Assembly: GCA_945876185.1 (NCBI GenBank)
Contig: CAMCMZ010000003.1
Coordinates: forward strand, 79,454-128,938
Direction of reading: 5' to 3'
From: Candidatus Kuenenia stuttgartensis
Lineage (GTDB): Bacteria; Planctomycetota; UBA11346
DNA length: 49,485 nt
Below are positions 8,659-18,254 of this stretch, in pieces. Within the stretch, counting starts at the first letter, position 1. Every line of letters starts with the position of its first letter. The notes under the pieces were generated by a model. The model searched no databases and was not told the origin of the DNA. It saw only the letters and a list, made by a program, of their open reading frames with translations. The position numbers and the translations under genes are program-made.

Positions 8659-8766
8659 CTGAAAAATCGCAAGAGTGCCCCAGATGCAAGGCGGGAGGAA
8701 GGAGTGTGGCAGCGCCACATGACTGACGACCAACGCGGCAGGTGGGGCGCTATTGCGATTTTTAGG
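8659..8766 (+). repeat. Interspersed palindromic repeat family A, copy A2
   Basis: About 108 bp, nearly identical to A3 and clearly related to A1. Arms AAAAATCGCAA and TTGCGATTTTT pair perfectly, inner GCCCC/GGGGC arms continue the stem, and the central stem is TGTGGC-AGC-GCCACA (8705-8719). It fills the tail-to-tail gap between the FolD fusion and the ABC ATPase. Its right end is 1 nt from the ATPase stop codon (8768-8770). Confidence 0.92.
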
Positions 8767-8767
8767 C

Positions 8768-9496
<729 letters not shown>

Positions 9497-9630
9497 GCGG
9501 GCAGGCTAGACGGCAGGAGGCGTCCGACCAAGTGCCGGACCGGTCAAGCCGAGGCGGATCCATCCCGGGAACGTAAGCTGGCGACTTTCCCGACTGGACC
9601 CCCACGTCGCGGTATGGGAGAGCAAACCCC

Positions 9631-10767
9631 ATGTTTGACCCGACCTGCGTCCAGGCCGGTGCATTCCCCATTCAAGCCGAGGTCATCGCCGCCGATGCTG
9701 GGGACAGCCCCATGCAGATCACCGCCGGCACCCTGAACCTATCCGCGACCACCGCCCAGACGACCCGCGTCGAACGGACGCAGCATCTGGAAATGTGGAT
9801 CGGCCAACGCCCGCGCCCCGCGCCTGGCGGGCCGGGGGTGCGCGCGGACCAGTTCCAGCCCGGCCGCTTCGGGCCTTCCGCGGATCTCGGTCTGGGCCGC
9901 ATGCTGGAGCAAGCGGCGAAAGCCCGGCAACAGCGCGACGCTGGCGAGACCGACGACGGCCTCAGCCCGGAACTTCGCAAAATCCTCACACTGTTGGAGA
10001 CAGTCTTCGGCATGAAGGGCGCCCGCCAGGCGATCCAGCGCATGCAGGCGGCCGAAAAGGACCACGCCGCCGCGCAGCAGGCGGCGGCGCAACCTGCTGC
10101 GCCCGCGCCAGTCGGCTGGGGCCTGATCGCCGAGACGCATCAGCGCACGGTGGAAATGCAGTCTGCCACTCTGACCGCCCAGGCCGAGCTGACCTTGGCC
10201 GATGGCAGCACGCGTTCGTTCGCGCTGAGTTGGAGCCAGACCAGCATCCGCATCGAGGAATCCTCGACCCGGCTCGCCTTGGGCGACGCCAAGCTCAGCG
10301 ATCCGCTGGTGCTCGATCTCGACGGCAACGGCGTGACCTTCGGGTCGCAGCGGGCCGCGATCGATCTCAACCGCGACGGCACAGCCGAATCCATCGCCAC
10401 GCCCACCGGTGCCGACGCCCTGCTGGTCTGGGACCGCAACGGCGACGGGAAGGTGCAGGACGGGTCCGAAGTCGTCGGCGCCATCTCCGGCCAGGCGTTC
10501 AGCGAACTCGCCGCCCTCGACGGCGACCGCAACGGCTGGATCGACAGCGCGGACGCGGCCTTCAGCCAACTGAAACTCTGGAACGGCAACGGCCTGAAAT
10601 CCCTCGCCGCCAGCGGCGTCGCTGCCCTCGCCACGTCCTCGGTCGCCCTGCCCTATGAGCACCGTGACGCCGCCGGCGGGCTGCAAGCGGTCGGGCGACG
10701 CGGTGGCGTGTACGTGAAAGAGGGCGGCACGCCGGGAGCGGCGTTGCAGGTGGATTTGGTGACGTAG
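9631..10767 (+). CDS. Calcium-loop (EF-hand/RTX-like) protein of unknown function
   Basis: 378 aa from the ATG at 9631; an ATG at 9712 (MQITAGTLNLSA) is a plausible alternative start. The N-terminal half is polar and helical, with an Ala/Gln-rich stretch near 145-165. The C-terminal half carries four Asp/Asn-rich calcium-type loops: DPLVLDLDGNG near 224, DLNRDG, DRNGDGKVQDGSE and DGDRNGWIDSADAAF. It ends with a GVYVKEGG segment. The layout resembles a conserved family found in gammaproteobacteria and others that starts MxIxSxxLxLSA and carries a DPLVLDxDGDG block; I know of no assigned function. No signal peptide is visible. The gene is divergent from the ABC ATPase across 134 bp. Confidence 0.75.
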   Translation: MFDPTCVQAGAFPIQAEVIAADAGDSPMQITAGTLNLSATTAQTTRVERTQHLEMWIGQRPRPAPGGPGVRADQFQPGRFGPSADLGLGRMLEQAAKARQQRDAGETDDGLSPELRKILTLLETVFGMKGARQAIQRMQAAEKDHAAAQQAAAQPAAPAPVGWGLIAETHQRTVEMQSATLTAQAELTLADGSTRSFALSWSQTSIRIEESSTRLALGDAKLSDPLVLDLDGNGVTFGSQRAAIDLNRDGTAESIATPTGADALLVWDRNGDGKVQDGSEVVGAISGQAFSELAALDGDRNGWIDSADAAFSQLKLWNGNGLKSLAASGVAALATSSVALPYEHRDAAGGLQAVGRRGGVYVKEGGTPGAALQVDLVT

Positions 10768-10804
10768 TGGCTTGCACCTGAGTCCAACGCTTGCGCCTGG
10801 GACC

Positions 10805-10821
10805 GCCGGTTTTCAACCGGC
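10805..10821. terminator. Candidate bidirectional hairpin terminator
   Basis: Perfect 7-bp stem GCCGGTT / AACCGGC around a TTC loop, in the 67-bp tail-to-tail gap between the calcium-loop gene and the C45 gene. There is no strong T-run on either side, so function is uncertain. Confidence 0.4.
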
Positions 10822-10834
10822 ATGTTTCAGTTCG

Positions 10835-11935
10835 TCAGCGCGCCGAGTCGAAGCCGAATCGCACCCACCGCCCACGATCGGCCGAACCGCGGCAGGCGTG
10901 CAGTTCCCGCCGCGCCGGCACCGCGATAATACAGGCGTCGGTGATCGTACCCTGCGCGTCTTCGGCATAGCGATTGACCGAATCAACGCCGTCGCTGCGG
11001 TCGCAGAAAAGCGCAGTGAGAGCAGCGACATCGATGCCGCCCTGGGCGAGTCGGCCGCCGACGCGGTTGAAGCGCGCGCGGGACGAGCGTGTCGGCGGCT
11101 CTTCTTCGCTTTTCGCATGATCCGCGTCCAGGCAGTGGTTGGTGCGGTTGAGCGGACCTTGGGTGGTGTCGCGGGCAAAACACCGGTCGGGCGAACATTC
11201 GAGGTCGGTCGCGCCTGCGGCGTCTGCCACCCAGAAGGTGTGCGCGGCGCAGCGTGGTGCGCCGGTGATAATGCCCAACGCCTCATTGCGCGTACCGGCG
11301 CGCGCGACGCGATGCAGGATCGACAGGTAGGGCACGCCGGGCCGGCAGCCACGCACCCGGATGTTGGTGGTGCCAAAAGCGATGCCCAGTGCGTTTAGTC
11401 CCATCAGCGACGGACAGCCGGTACAGGTGATGGTCCAGCACTCCGGACCATTGCTGGGTCGGCGGTGCAGCGCGACCACGAATTCGAGATCAGTCGGATT
11501 GAGATCCCAGGTCATCGCCGCGTGAACCGCGCCATCCGCGCTATGGCTGGCCGGCACCAGCGCGGTGGAGCAACCCTCGCGGCCCGGATCCGGGCGGGGT
11601 GCGATCGGCATGCTGACGATCTCGCGCACGTCGGTGAGGTTGCCCGCGACGTACAGATCGACCGGATCGACACTCGCCGCCGCCGCCGTCGCGAGGTGTT
11701 CGATGTGGCCGGCGGCATCCCACGTGGCCAGGGCTTCGAGACAGCCCTGGCCGGCGGCGCGCAGGTTCGCCTCGGCCCCGTCGCGCAGGCCGTGCTCCCA
11801 CAAGTAGACCTTGGCGGCGCGCAGGCGCTGGCTGACGAACGCGCGGATCGGCTCGGCCAGCGCAGCGCCATGCTGGCGGCCCATCTCGGCCGGGGTTCCG
11901 CAGAGGTCGACGACGGGAAGTTCGAGCAGTGCCAT
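10835..11935 (-). CDS. C45-family autoproteolytic acyltransferase/hydrolase
   Basis: 366 aa from the ATG at 11935 (MALLELPVVDLCGTP). The family (acyl-CoA:6-aminopenicillanate acyltransferase-like, peptidase C45, Ntn-hydrolase fold) uses an internal Cys exposed by self-cleavage. The likely nucleophile is Cys122 in GREGCSTAL. Supporting segments are MTWD, CTGCPSLMGLNALGIAFGTTN, a LLH-type helix and a C-terminal NRYAEDAQGTITDACI segment. It would hydrolyse or transfer an amide-linked acyl group; the substrate is unknown. The upstream in-frame extension runs into repeat B1 and is not coding. It is the last gene of a leftward series after the eboE-like gene, 291 bp away. Confidence 0.85.
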   Translation of the reverse strand: MALLELPVVDLCGTPAEMGRQHGAALAEPIRAFVSQRLRAAKVYLWEHGLRDGAEANLRAAGQGCLEALATWDAAGHIEHLATAAAASVDPVDLYVAGNLTDVREIVSMPIAPRPDPGREGCSTALVPASHSADGAVHAAMTWDLNPTDLEFVVALHRRPSNGPECWTITCTGCPSLMGLNALGIAFGTTNIRVRGCRPGVPYLSILHRVARAGTRNEALGIITGAPRCAAHTFWVADAAGATDLECSPDRCFARDTTQGPLNRTNHCLDADHAKSEEEPPTRSSRARFNRVGGRLAQGGIDVAALTALFCDRSDGVDSVNRYAEDAQGTITDACIIAVPARRELHACRGSADRGRWVRFGFDSAR

Positions 11936-11997
11936 GGCCGAAGAGCTTAGTCCGGCGTCCGCCGGGGGAAACGGCGCCCAACCCGCCGCCACGGGGC

Positions 11998-12086
11998 GCC
12001 TCAAAGGTCGGGCTTCCTGGGAGCGCCGGCGTCTCGCCGGCTGAAAAAGGAGCATCCGCAGGATGCCACCAACCGACTTTTGAGGC
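11998..12086 (+). repeat. Interspersed repeat family B, copy B1
   Basis: 89 bp, 4 substitutions from B2 (35792-35880). The terminal arms GCCTCAAAGGTCGG and CCGACTTTTGAGGC pair over 14 positions with one G-T wobble. Two hairpins lie inside: GCCGGC-gtctc-GCCGGC and GCATCC-gca-GGATGC. It sits between the eboE-like and C45 genes, both leftward, upstream of the C45 start. Confidence 0.9.
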
Positions 12087-12226
12087 AGCTAGCCCGCCGC
12101 CAAACTCCGTGAGTTTCGTGCAAGGCTTCGGAGGTTTTCCCGGGATCGCGGCCGTCCCGGCCGCTCGTTCGCAGGTCCACCGGAGCAAGCGGTGCCAAGT
12201 CGCGCCAAGCCCGTTGCCAGCGTTCG

Positions 12227-13426
12227 TCAATCCGCCAACGCAGCCGCCAGCCAACGCAGTTCCCGCACGGTCCCATCGACCGGATCCCCGGCCTGCGGCA
12301 GCACCGACCAGGTGTACGTTTCGACCGCGATATGCGGGCATCCGGCTGCGATGCAGGCGGCCAGACCGGCGCGGGTGTCGGCGATCGTCGTGGTCAAGCC
12401 ACGTTCACTGGCGATGAAATCCAACGGCACATGGAAATGGCTGCGCACCTCGGTCGCATCCGGCATGCGCGCCAGCAGTGTCGCGAGTTGGTCCAGGTCC
12501 TCGACGCGCTTCGGTGAGGCCCAGCCTGCCGCAGGGTTCTGGCCCGCAGCGAGGCGCCGGCACGCAGCGGTCTGGTGCAGGAAGCGCGGTTCAGCGAGCG
12601 CCGCCAACGCCGCGACCCCGGCCGGATTGCGACCCGGATCCACCACCACGGGTGCGGCGGAAACCTGGCATTTCGCGATGCGCGCGCCGGCGGCGGTGAT
12701 GCGCGTCACGGCCTCTGCCTGGTCTTCGAACGCGAGCGAGAAATGGCAGGTGTCAAAGCAGATGCCGAGGTGCCGCGCCAACGCCACACGCGCGGTGTCA
12801 GCGTCGCCGTCGAGCGCCGCCGTGGCGGCAGCCAAGCCCTGCGTGGCGAGCGGTCCACACCAGAACGCCGCGACCTCGGTGCTGGTCTCCAACACGCACC
12901 ACGGTTCCGGTTCAAGGCACAGCACCGCGCTGCGCCCGGTGTCGCGCCGGACGCGTGCGGCGGCGGCGGCCCATCGCCCAAGATTGCTCGCAATCGCCTC
13001 CGCATCCGTGCGCGGCGGCCCGAATGGTCGATACGTTCCGGGCACGGTGCTGATCGTCACTTCCGGCTCATCCGACAGCGCCAATGCGGCGTGCAGCAGA
13101 TCGAGTGAACGGTCGAGGCGCTCGCGTTCGCTCCAGTCCGGCAGGTAGGCGTCGCGCTTGACCACCGCCGCCTGGAACGGCCGGAGCGGAAACCCGTTGA
13201 GCGTATGTGCCGACAGCCGGTGTTGGTCGAGCGTCCGGCGCAGGCGATCAATGCCGGCCTGACCCTCGGCCAGCGCAAGCGACCCCAGGCGCAGGTCGAC
13301 CCCGAGGCGATCCCAGCCGAGCCGAGCCCGGATCCGCGTCGCCGGCCCTGCCAGCGCAGCGCAGATCTCGTCAACGCTCTCGGCCGCATGCAGGTTCGTG
13401 CCGTAACCAAGCGGAGGTCTCGCCAT
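12227..13426 (-). CDS. eboE: EboE-like TIM-barrel protein (metabolite traffic / xylose-isomerase-like)
   Basis: 399 aa from the ATG at 13426 (MARPPLGYGTNLHAAES). The GTNLHxAES opening, the central CFDTCHFS motif with metal-type Asp/His, and the late ETYTWSVLP motif are hallmarks of EboE, a TIM-barrel protein of the ebo cluster. That cluster is implicated in moving precursors to the periplasm (scytonemin in cyanobacteria) and in eustigmatophyte endosymbionts. Here it stands alone: no eboA, B, C, D or F neighbours were seen, which leaves its role open. It lies 92 bp downstream of the Xer recombinase on the same strand. The catalytic activity of EboE is not established. Confidence 0.8.
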   Translation of the reverse strand: MARPPLGYGTNLHAAESVDEICAALAGPATRIRARLGWDRLGVDLRLGSLALAEGQAGIDRLRRTLDQHRLSAHTLNGFPLRPFQAAVVKRDAYLPDWSERERLDRSLDLLHAALALSDEPEVTISTVPGTYRPFGPPRTDAEAIASNLGRWAAAAARVRRDTGRSAVLCLEPEPWCVLETSTEVAAFWCGPLATQGLAAATAALDGDADTARVALARHLGICFDTCHFSLAFEDQAEAVTRITAAGARIAKCQVSAAPVVVDPGRNPAGVAALAALAEPRFLHQTAACRRLAAGQNPAAGWASPKRVEDLDQLATLLARMPDATEVRSHFHVPLDFIASERGLTTTIADTRAGLAACIAAGCPHIAVETYTWSVLPQAGDPVDGTVRELRWLAAALAD

Positions 13427-13518
13427 GCGCGGATCCGAACGCGCCGCACCGCCAGGGCCAGCGACGATCACGGCCGAGTGGTGTCTAACGACCGCTAAGG
13501 GTTCGAGACGCGGACTTT

Positions 13519-14433
13519 TCAAGCGCGCGGATGAAAGCGCCGGTGCGTCTGGGCGAGGCGTTCCACTTCGACGCGGGTGTAACGCTGCGTCGTGGTCAGG
13601 CTGCTGTGGCCGAGCAGTTCCTGCACCGCACGCAGGTTGGCGCCGCCGGCGAGCAGGTGCGTGGCGAAGGCGTGGCGCAGCAGATGTGTCCACACCGGCT
13701 TGCCGATCCCGGCGAGTTCGCCCGCCTGCTTCACCACCCGCCACAGCCCCTGCCGGGTCATCGGCGCGCCCTTCGGGCCGAGCAGCAGGTGGTCGCGCGA
13801 ACGTGCTGAAACCAAGGTCGGGCGCAGCGTCTTCAGGTAGTCCGACATGACGGCGCGGGCGCGTTCACCCAGCGGCACCAGGCGCTGCTTGTCGCCTTTG
13901 CCGCGCAGGTGCACCAGCGAGTGCTCCTCGCGCAGATCAGCCAGGCACAATCCGGCGACCTCGCTCGCGCGTCCGCCGCAGGCGTAGAGCAGTTCCAGCG
14001 CCAGGCGATCGCGCAGGTGCAGCGGCCCCGGCGGAGCGTTGGCCAGCAAGCGGTCGACGTCGGCCACCGACAAGGTGCCGGGCAGGCGGTTCCAGACCTC
14101 CGGCGTCGCGGCGAGGCCGATGCGATCGCGGTCGAGGTGGCGTTCCATCACCAGCCAGCGCGAATACATGCGCCAGGCGCTGAGCGTCAGCGCCAGCGAC
14201 GCCGGCGCGAGGTTGTCTTCGTCCCGCAGTTTGCCGAGGAACTGCCCGACCTCGTCCGGTCCGATGGCGCTGATGGTCAACGCACGTGTGTCCAGGCAGG
14301 CCTGCAAGCGCGTCAGCGCAGTCGCGTAATTGCGCAGGGTGTTCGCCGAAAGTCCAAGTTCGAGGCGGCAATGCTGGAGGAACTCTGCCGTCAGACCGGT
14401 CGCCTTGGCGGCTGCGTTCGCCCGACTTGTCAT
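13519..14433 (-). CDS. xerC: Tyrosine recombinase XerC/XerD
   Basis: 304 aa, typical for Xer. The N-terminal SAM-like core-binding domain occupies about 10-95. The catalytic domain has the full set: Arg155 (GGRASEV), Lys179 (RGKGDKQR), His250 and Arg253 (HLLRHAFATH), His276 (LLGHSS) and the nucleophile Tyr285 (TTQRYTR). Xer proteins resolve chromosome dimers at dif; no dif-like site was found here. I chose the ATG at 14433, 2 nt after the preceding stop; a TTG at 14439 would overlap it. The close spacing to the 5'-nucleotidase gene implies co-transcription. XerC and XerD cannot be told apart by eye. Confidence 0.93.
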   Translation of the reverse strand: MTSRANAAAKATGLTAEFLQHCRLELGLSANTLRNYATALTRLQACLDTRALTISAIGPDEVGQFLGKLRDEDNLAPASLALTLSAWRMYSRWLVMERHLDRDRIGLAATPEVWNRLPGTLSVADVDRLLANAPPGPLHLRDRLALELLYACGGRASEVAGLCLADLREEHSLVHLRGKGDKQRLVPLGERARAVMSDYLKTLRPTLVSARSRDHLLLGPKGAPMTRQGLWRVVKQAGELAGIGKPVWTHLLRHAFATHLLAGGANLRAVQELLGHSSLTTTQRYTRVEVERLAQTHRRFHPRA

Positions 14434-14435
14434 GG

Positions 14436-15368
14436 TCAACCGCCGGTGATCGCCGGCGGGTTCAGGACGCCGAACGGCACGTGCACCGACGGTACCACGC
14501 CCGAGGCGCTCGCCGCGTTGGCCGGCTTGTCGTCGAAGAACAGGTGCGGCCGGAAGGCACCCAGCACCCGGGTCTTGGCTAGATCACCCAGGAACGCGGC
14601 GAAGTCGACCTGCACACCCCAGGCGCGCAGGGTGGTGATGACGCGGCGATCCGCCGGATGCGAGCGCGCGGTGACGATGCCGATGATCAGGCGGCGCTTC
14701 CAGCCATCGCGATTTTCGCGTTCCAATTCACGCTCCTGCACCCGCGCCAGACCTTTGAGCAGACCCGCCAGCGGCCCCGGCTCCAACGCGACCTCGGCCT
14801 GCGCCCGTTCAGCGGCGTGGAAGGCGGCGAGACCCTGTTCCTGATTCAGCCGTTCGCTGGCATCATCGGCAAGCACGCCGTCGAAGTCGAAGGCCACGCG
14901 CAGCTCATCGCCGGCATCGTCCGTCCCGCCGTCGCCGGGCCCGCCCGGCAACACCCGTCCGGCGGCGCGGCCCGCCGCCGTGGCCTCGGCCACGTCCTTG
15001 GCGTTTGCGGACAGGAAAAGCTGCGCCCCGAACGCATCCAGGTACGGCCACGGGCTGCGCCCGCCGGTGAAGACCGAGCGTTTCACCGCCAATTGATGAT
15101 GGTCGAGCGAGGTCCGCACGCGCAGGCCGGTGCCTGGATCGTTGCGTGACAGCAGCACCACCTCGACCGGCGGCCGGGCCGGATCGAGCGCGTTGAGCGA
15201 CAGCAGCCGGCGCACGAACGGGAAGGCGACCCCGGGCGCGAGCGGCTCGCGTTCACGCGCCCGGCACCATGCGCGGTAGGCCGCCGTGCCCTGATCGCGG
15301 AAGACCGCATCCGACTCGGCGAGATCGAAGAGCGCGCTGGAGGCCACCGCGACGACGAGTTCGGGCAT
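14436..15368 (-). CDS. Cytosolic 5'-nucleotidase (NT5C1-like family)
   Basis: 310 aa. It matches the 5'-nucleotidase family related to animal cytosolic NT5C1: LVVAVASSALFDLAES at the start, then AYRAW, PFVRRLLSLNAL, VEVVLLSRNDPGTGLRV, a FTGGRSPWPYLDAFGAQLFLSAN block, and AFDFDGVLADD around 160-170. The last of these is the haloacid-dehalogenase-like Asp motif. The expected reaction is hydrolysis of nucleoside monophosphates. It is first in the leftward series with xer, and is divergent from a methyltransferase across 180 bp. Pairing with a recombinase has no obvious metabolic logic and may reflect only operon packing. Confidence 0.88.
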   Translation of the reverse strand: MPELVVAVASSALFDLAESDAVFRDQGTAAYRAWCRAREREPLAPGVAFPFVRRLLSLNALDPARPPVEVVLLSRNDPGTGLRVRTSLDHHQLAVKRSVFTGGRSPWPYLDAFGAQLFLSANAKDVAEATAAGRAAGRVLPGGPGDGGTDDAGDELRVAFDFDGVLADDASERLNQEQGLAAFHAAERAQAEVALEPGPLAGLLKGLARVQERELERENRDGWKRRLIIGIVTARSHPADRRVITTLRAWGVQVDFAAFLGDLAKTRVLGAFRPHLFFDDKPANAASASGVVPSVHVPFGVLNPPAITGG

Positions 15369-15548
15369 GGCGGGAAGATAGCGTCGGCGCGCGCCCGCCT
15401 AGCGCGGGAACGGTGTCGGCCACCGACCTCTGGATGCATGGCCTGTAGAAGTCGTACTTTCAGAAAAACCCGAGTTTTTTCGATTCAATTCAACCTTTAT
15501 TCAAGGTTAGGCTCTGGTGCAGCGAAGACACGTGAACACTCTGATCCC

Positions 15549-16328
15549 ATGACCACCACCGCAGGACGTTTATGGAACGAGGCCGCCGCAGCGCAGCGCT
15601 ACGCCAGGTTCCGCCCGGATTCCTTTCATGGACTCGTCGTCGAACGGTTGCGACCCTGGGTGGCAGGCCGCCTGCCGTTGCGGGTGGCGGTTGATCTCGG
15701 CAGCGGCACCGGCCAGTCCACGCGTCCGTTGCTGGCCCTGTCCCAACGCGTGATCGGCATCGAGCCATCAGCGGCGATGCGTTCCCTGGCCGAAGGCGGG
15801 TCGGGCATCACCTATCAGGAAGGATCGGGCGAAGCGACCGGCCTGCCCGATGCGAGCGTGGATCTGGTCAGCATCGGTCTGGCTTTCCATTGGATGGACG
15901 CGACACGAGCGGTGCCCGAGATCGCCCGCATCCTGGTATCAGGCGGAATACTGGCGATCAGCAACAACGGATTCGTTGGGGTCATGACCGGTCAACCCGC
16001 TTTTGGCTCCTGGTGGAAAGACTACCTGTCCCGCCACCCGACCCCCAAGCGCAACCAGGCCGTGTTGACGCGGGAATTGGCAGTGCAGTCCGGCCTGCAG
16101 GAAATCCAGGCCGAAACCAGATTCGAATACCAGGAAAGCTTCACGGCGGACCGGCTTGCCGGCTATCTCGCGACCCAGACCAACGCGTTGGAATACCTGA
16201 AAACCCACGACGCTGATGCAAGCACCTGGATCGCCGGCATCACGGCGTCACTGCAGCCGTTATTCCCTAAACCTGAAATGGAATTCCAGTTCCAAGGTCG
16301 CCTGGCGGTCTGGCGGCGATCAGGCTGA
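15549..16328 (+). CDS. Class I SAM-dependent methyltransferase
   Basis: 259 aa from the ATG at 15549. Motif I is DLGSGTGQST (about 49-58), the acidic ribose-binding Glu is in VIGIEPS, and the DLVSIGLAFHWMD and ARILVSGGILAI strands match the Methyltransf_11/25 fold. The substrate is unknown; small-molecule methyltransferases of this layout are common. The upstream in-frame stretch (15438-15548) has an AT-rich region and is probably 5' UTR/promoter. The gene is followed by the ABC-F gene after 88 bp. Confidence 0.88.
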   Translation: MTTTAGRLWNEAAAAQRYARFRPDSFHGLVVERLRPWVAGRLPLRVAVDLGSGTGQSTRPLLALSQRVIGIEPSAAMRSLAEGGSGITYQEGSGEATGLPDASVDLVSIGLAFHWMDATRAVPEIARILVSGGILAISNNGFVGVMTGQPAFGSWWKDYLSRHPTPKRNQAVLTRELAVQSGLQEIQAETRFEYQESFTADRLAGYLATQTNALEYLKTHDADASTWIAGITASLQPLFPKPEMEFQFQGRLAVWRRSG

Positions 16329-16416
16329 AGCGGAGCGCAAGGCGCGATCCCGCCTCGCTGGCCTATCCCGGCGTGCCCGCTACCGTCCCGCGCTCACGCC
16401 AAACGACTGGATTCCC

Positions 16417-18222
16417 ATGGCCCGCGTCGCGATCCGCATCAACGACCTGCATAAATCCTATGGTGGGCAGACCATCCTCGACGGGGCCAATGTCGAGATT
16501 CGCGAAGACCACCGCTTGGCGGTGATCGGGCGCAATGGCGCCGGCAAGTCGACGCTGTGCCGCATCTTGCTCGGGCGCGAGGAATCTGATCGCGGCACCA
16601 TCGACATCGCGCGCGGACTGAACGTGGCGTACCTCGAACAGCATGACCAGTTCGTGCCGGGCGAGACGATGCACGACTACCTGATCCGCACCTCGGGCTG
16701 CGCGGAATGGCGCTGTGCTGAAGTGGCGGCGCGCTTCCTGGTCGACAACGACCGCCTGGCGCAGCCGGTCGCGGCGTTGTCGGGCGGCTGGCAGACCCGC
16801 GCCAAACTGTGCGCAATGCTGCTCGCGGATCCCGATTTTCTGGTGCTGGATGAGCCAACCAACTTCCTCGACACCGCGACCCAGATGCTGCTCGAACGCT
16901 TTCTGATCGACTTCAAGGGCGGCTTCGTGGTGGTGTCGCATGACCGCGAATTCCTGCGTCGCACCTGCACCAGCACGATGGAGGTCTCGCGCGGTCAGAT
17001 CTACCTGCACGAGGGCACCGTCGACGCTTGGCTGACCCACAAGGTCGAACGCCGCGTCGACGCCGAGCGCTTCAACGCCAACCAAGAGACCAAGCGCCGC
17101 GCGCTCGAAGATTTCGTCGCCCGCAACAAGGCGCGGGCCTCGACCGCCTCGCGCGCGAATTCGAAGCAGAAGATGCTCGACAAGCTGGAAACGGTAGAAG
17201 TCCTGCACGACGAGGTCGCGGTCGTCATCACCCTGCCCAAGGTCGAGACCCGGCCCGGCATCGCCCTGCGCACCGAGAACCTGGCGATCGGGTATCCCGA
17301 CCGCCCGATCGCCGCCGGCATCGACCTGGAGATCGAACGCGGGAAGAAAGTCGGCGTCCTTGGCGACAACGGCCAGGGCAAGACCACCCTGCTCAAAACC
17401 CTGACCGGCGCGCTGGCGCCGCAAAACGGCCAGATCCGCTGGGGCCACGCGGTGCGCGTCGGCACCTATGCCCAGCACGTCTATACCGGTCTCGATCCCA
17501 AACTGTCAGTGCGCGACACTCTGGCCAAGGCGCGTCGGCAATCGCCGCGCCCGGTCACCGACCAGCAACTGCTCGACCTCGCCGGCGCATTCCTGTTTCG
17601 CGGCGATGAGGTCGACAAGAAAGTCACCGTCCTGTCGGGTGGCGAGCGCGCCCGTCTCGTCCTCGCCGGCCTGATGCTCGGCGGTTTCGAGGTGCTGGTG
17701 CTCGACGAACCGACCAACCACCTCGACGTCGAAACCACCGAGGCCCTGGGCGAGGCGCTCAAAGGCCACGACGGCACCGTGCTGTTCGTCAGCCACGATC
17801 GTGCGTTCGTCAGCGAGGTCGCCGACATCATCCTGGAGGTGAAGGACGGCAAGGTCCTCTCCATCCCCGACGGCTACGACGCGTATCTGTGGCGCCTCGC
17901 GCAGCAGGCCGCTGCGGTGGCCCCGGGCAAGAAGCCGGCCGACAGTGCCAAGACGGCAGGAAAAAACCCAGGAAAAGACACCGGCCGGATTGAACGTCCA
18001 ACCGGGAAGCCCAACGCCGACCTGTCCCGCCTGCGCAACGAGGTCACCGCCGCCGAGCGCAAGGTCGCGGTGCTGGAAGCCGAGAAGAAGTCATTGGAGG
18101 CGAAACTCGCCACCGGCTATCAGGTCGAGGCCGGCACCCGCCTCGCGGCGGTGATCAGCGAACTCGCCGAGGCCGAGACGCGCTGGTTCGCGGCGCAGGA
18201 GCGGTTGGCGGCGCAGGGGTGA
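16417..18222 (+). CDS. ABC-F family ATPase (Uup/EttA-like, ribosome-associated)
   Basis: 601 aa from the ATG at 16417. It has two ABC cassettes without membrane segments: Walker A GRNGAGKST (38-46) and GDNGQGKTT (about 318), signatures LSGGW and LSGGER, and Walker B LVLDEPTNFLD and LVLDEPTNHLD. The inter-cassette P-site interaction motif (PtIM) region is basic (NKARASTASRANSKQK), and the C-terminus ends in a coiled coil from about 530. ABC-F proteins bind the ribosomal E site and relieve stalled or structurally difficult translation. The C-terminal coiled coil favours a Uup-like subtype. The gene meets the small leftward unknown gene tail-to-tail with 32 bp between stops. Confidence 0.93.
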   Translation: MARVAIRINDLHKSYGGQTILDGANVEIREDHRLAVIGRNGAGKSTLCRILLGREESDRGTIDIARGLNVAYLEQHDQFVPGETMHDYLIRTSGCAEWRCAEVAARFLVDNDRLAQPVAALSGGWQTRAKLCAMLLADPDFLVLDEPTNFLDTATQMLLERFLIDFKGGFVVVSHDREFLRRTCTSTMEVSRGQIYLHEGTVDAWLTHKVERRVDAERFNANQETKRRALEDFVARNKARASTASRANSKQKMLDKLETVEVLHDEVAVVITLPKVETRPGIALRTENLAIGYPDRPIAAGIDLEIERGKKVGVLGDNGQGKTTLLKTLTGALAPQNGQIRWGHAVRVGTYAQHVYTGLDPKLSVRDTLAKARRQSPRPVTDQQLLDLAGAFLFRGDEVDKKVTVLSGGERARLVLAGLMLGGFEVLVLDEPTNHLDVETTEALGEALKGHDGTVLFVSHDRAFVSEVADIILEVKDGKVLSIPDGYDAYLWRLAQQAAAVAPGKKPADSAKTAGKNPGKDTGRIERPTGKPNADLSRLRNEVTAAERKVAVLEAEKKSLEAKLATGYQVEAGTRLAAVISELAEAETRWFAAQERLAAQG

Positions 18223-18254
18223 GCCAGAGCAGGCCGGTTTTCACCGCGCCAGGG

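Noticed and set aside
10805..12086. Possible CRISPR-like direct repeats among the intergenic repeats
   Set aside because: Families A, B and C are not regularly spaced with unique spacers and there are no cas genes; they are dispersed or simple tandem elements.
13490..13520. GGTTCGAGACGCGG resembling a tRNA T-loop
   Set aside because: No acceptor or anticodon stem can be formed around it. No tRNA was found anywhere in the window.
14436..14439. TTG start for the Xer recombinase overlapping the preceding stop
   Set aside because: The ATG at 14433 just after the stop gives the expected Xer length and a conventional codon; TTG remains possible.
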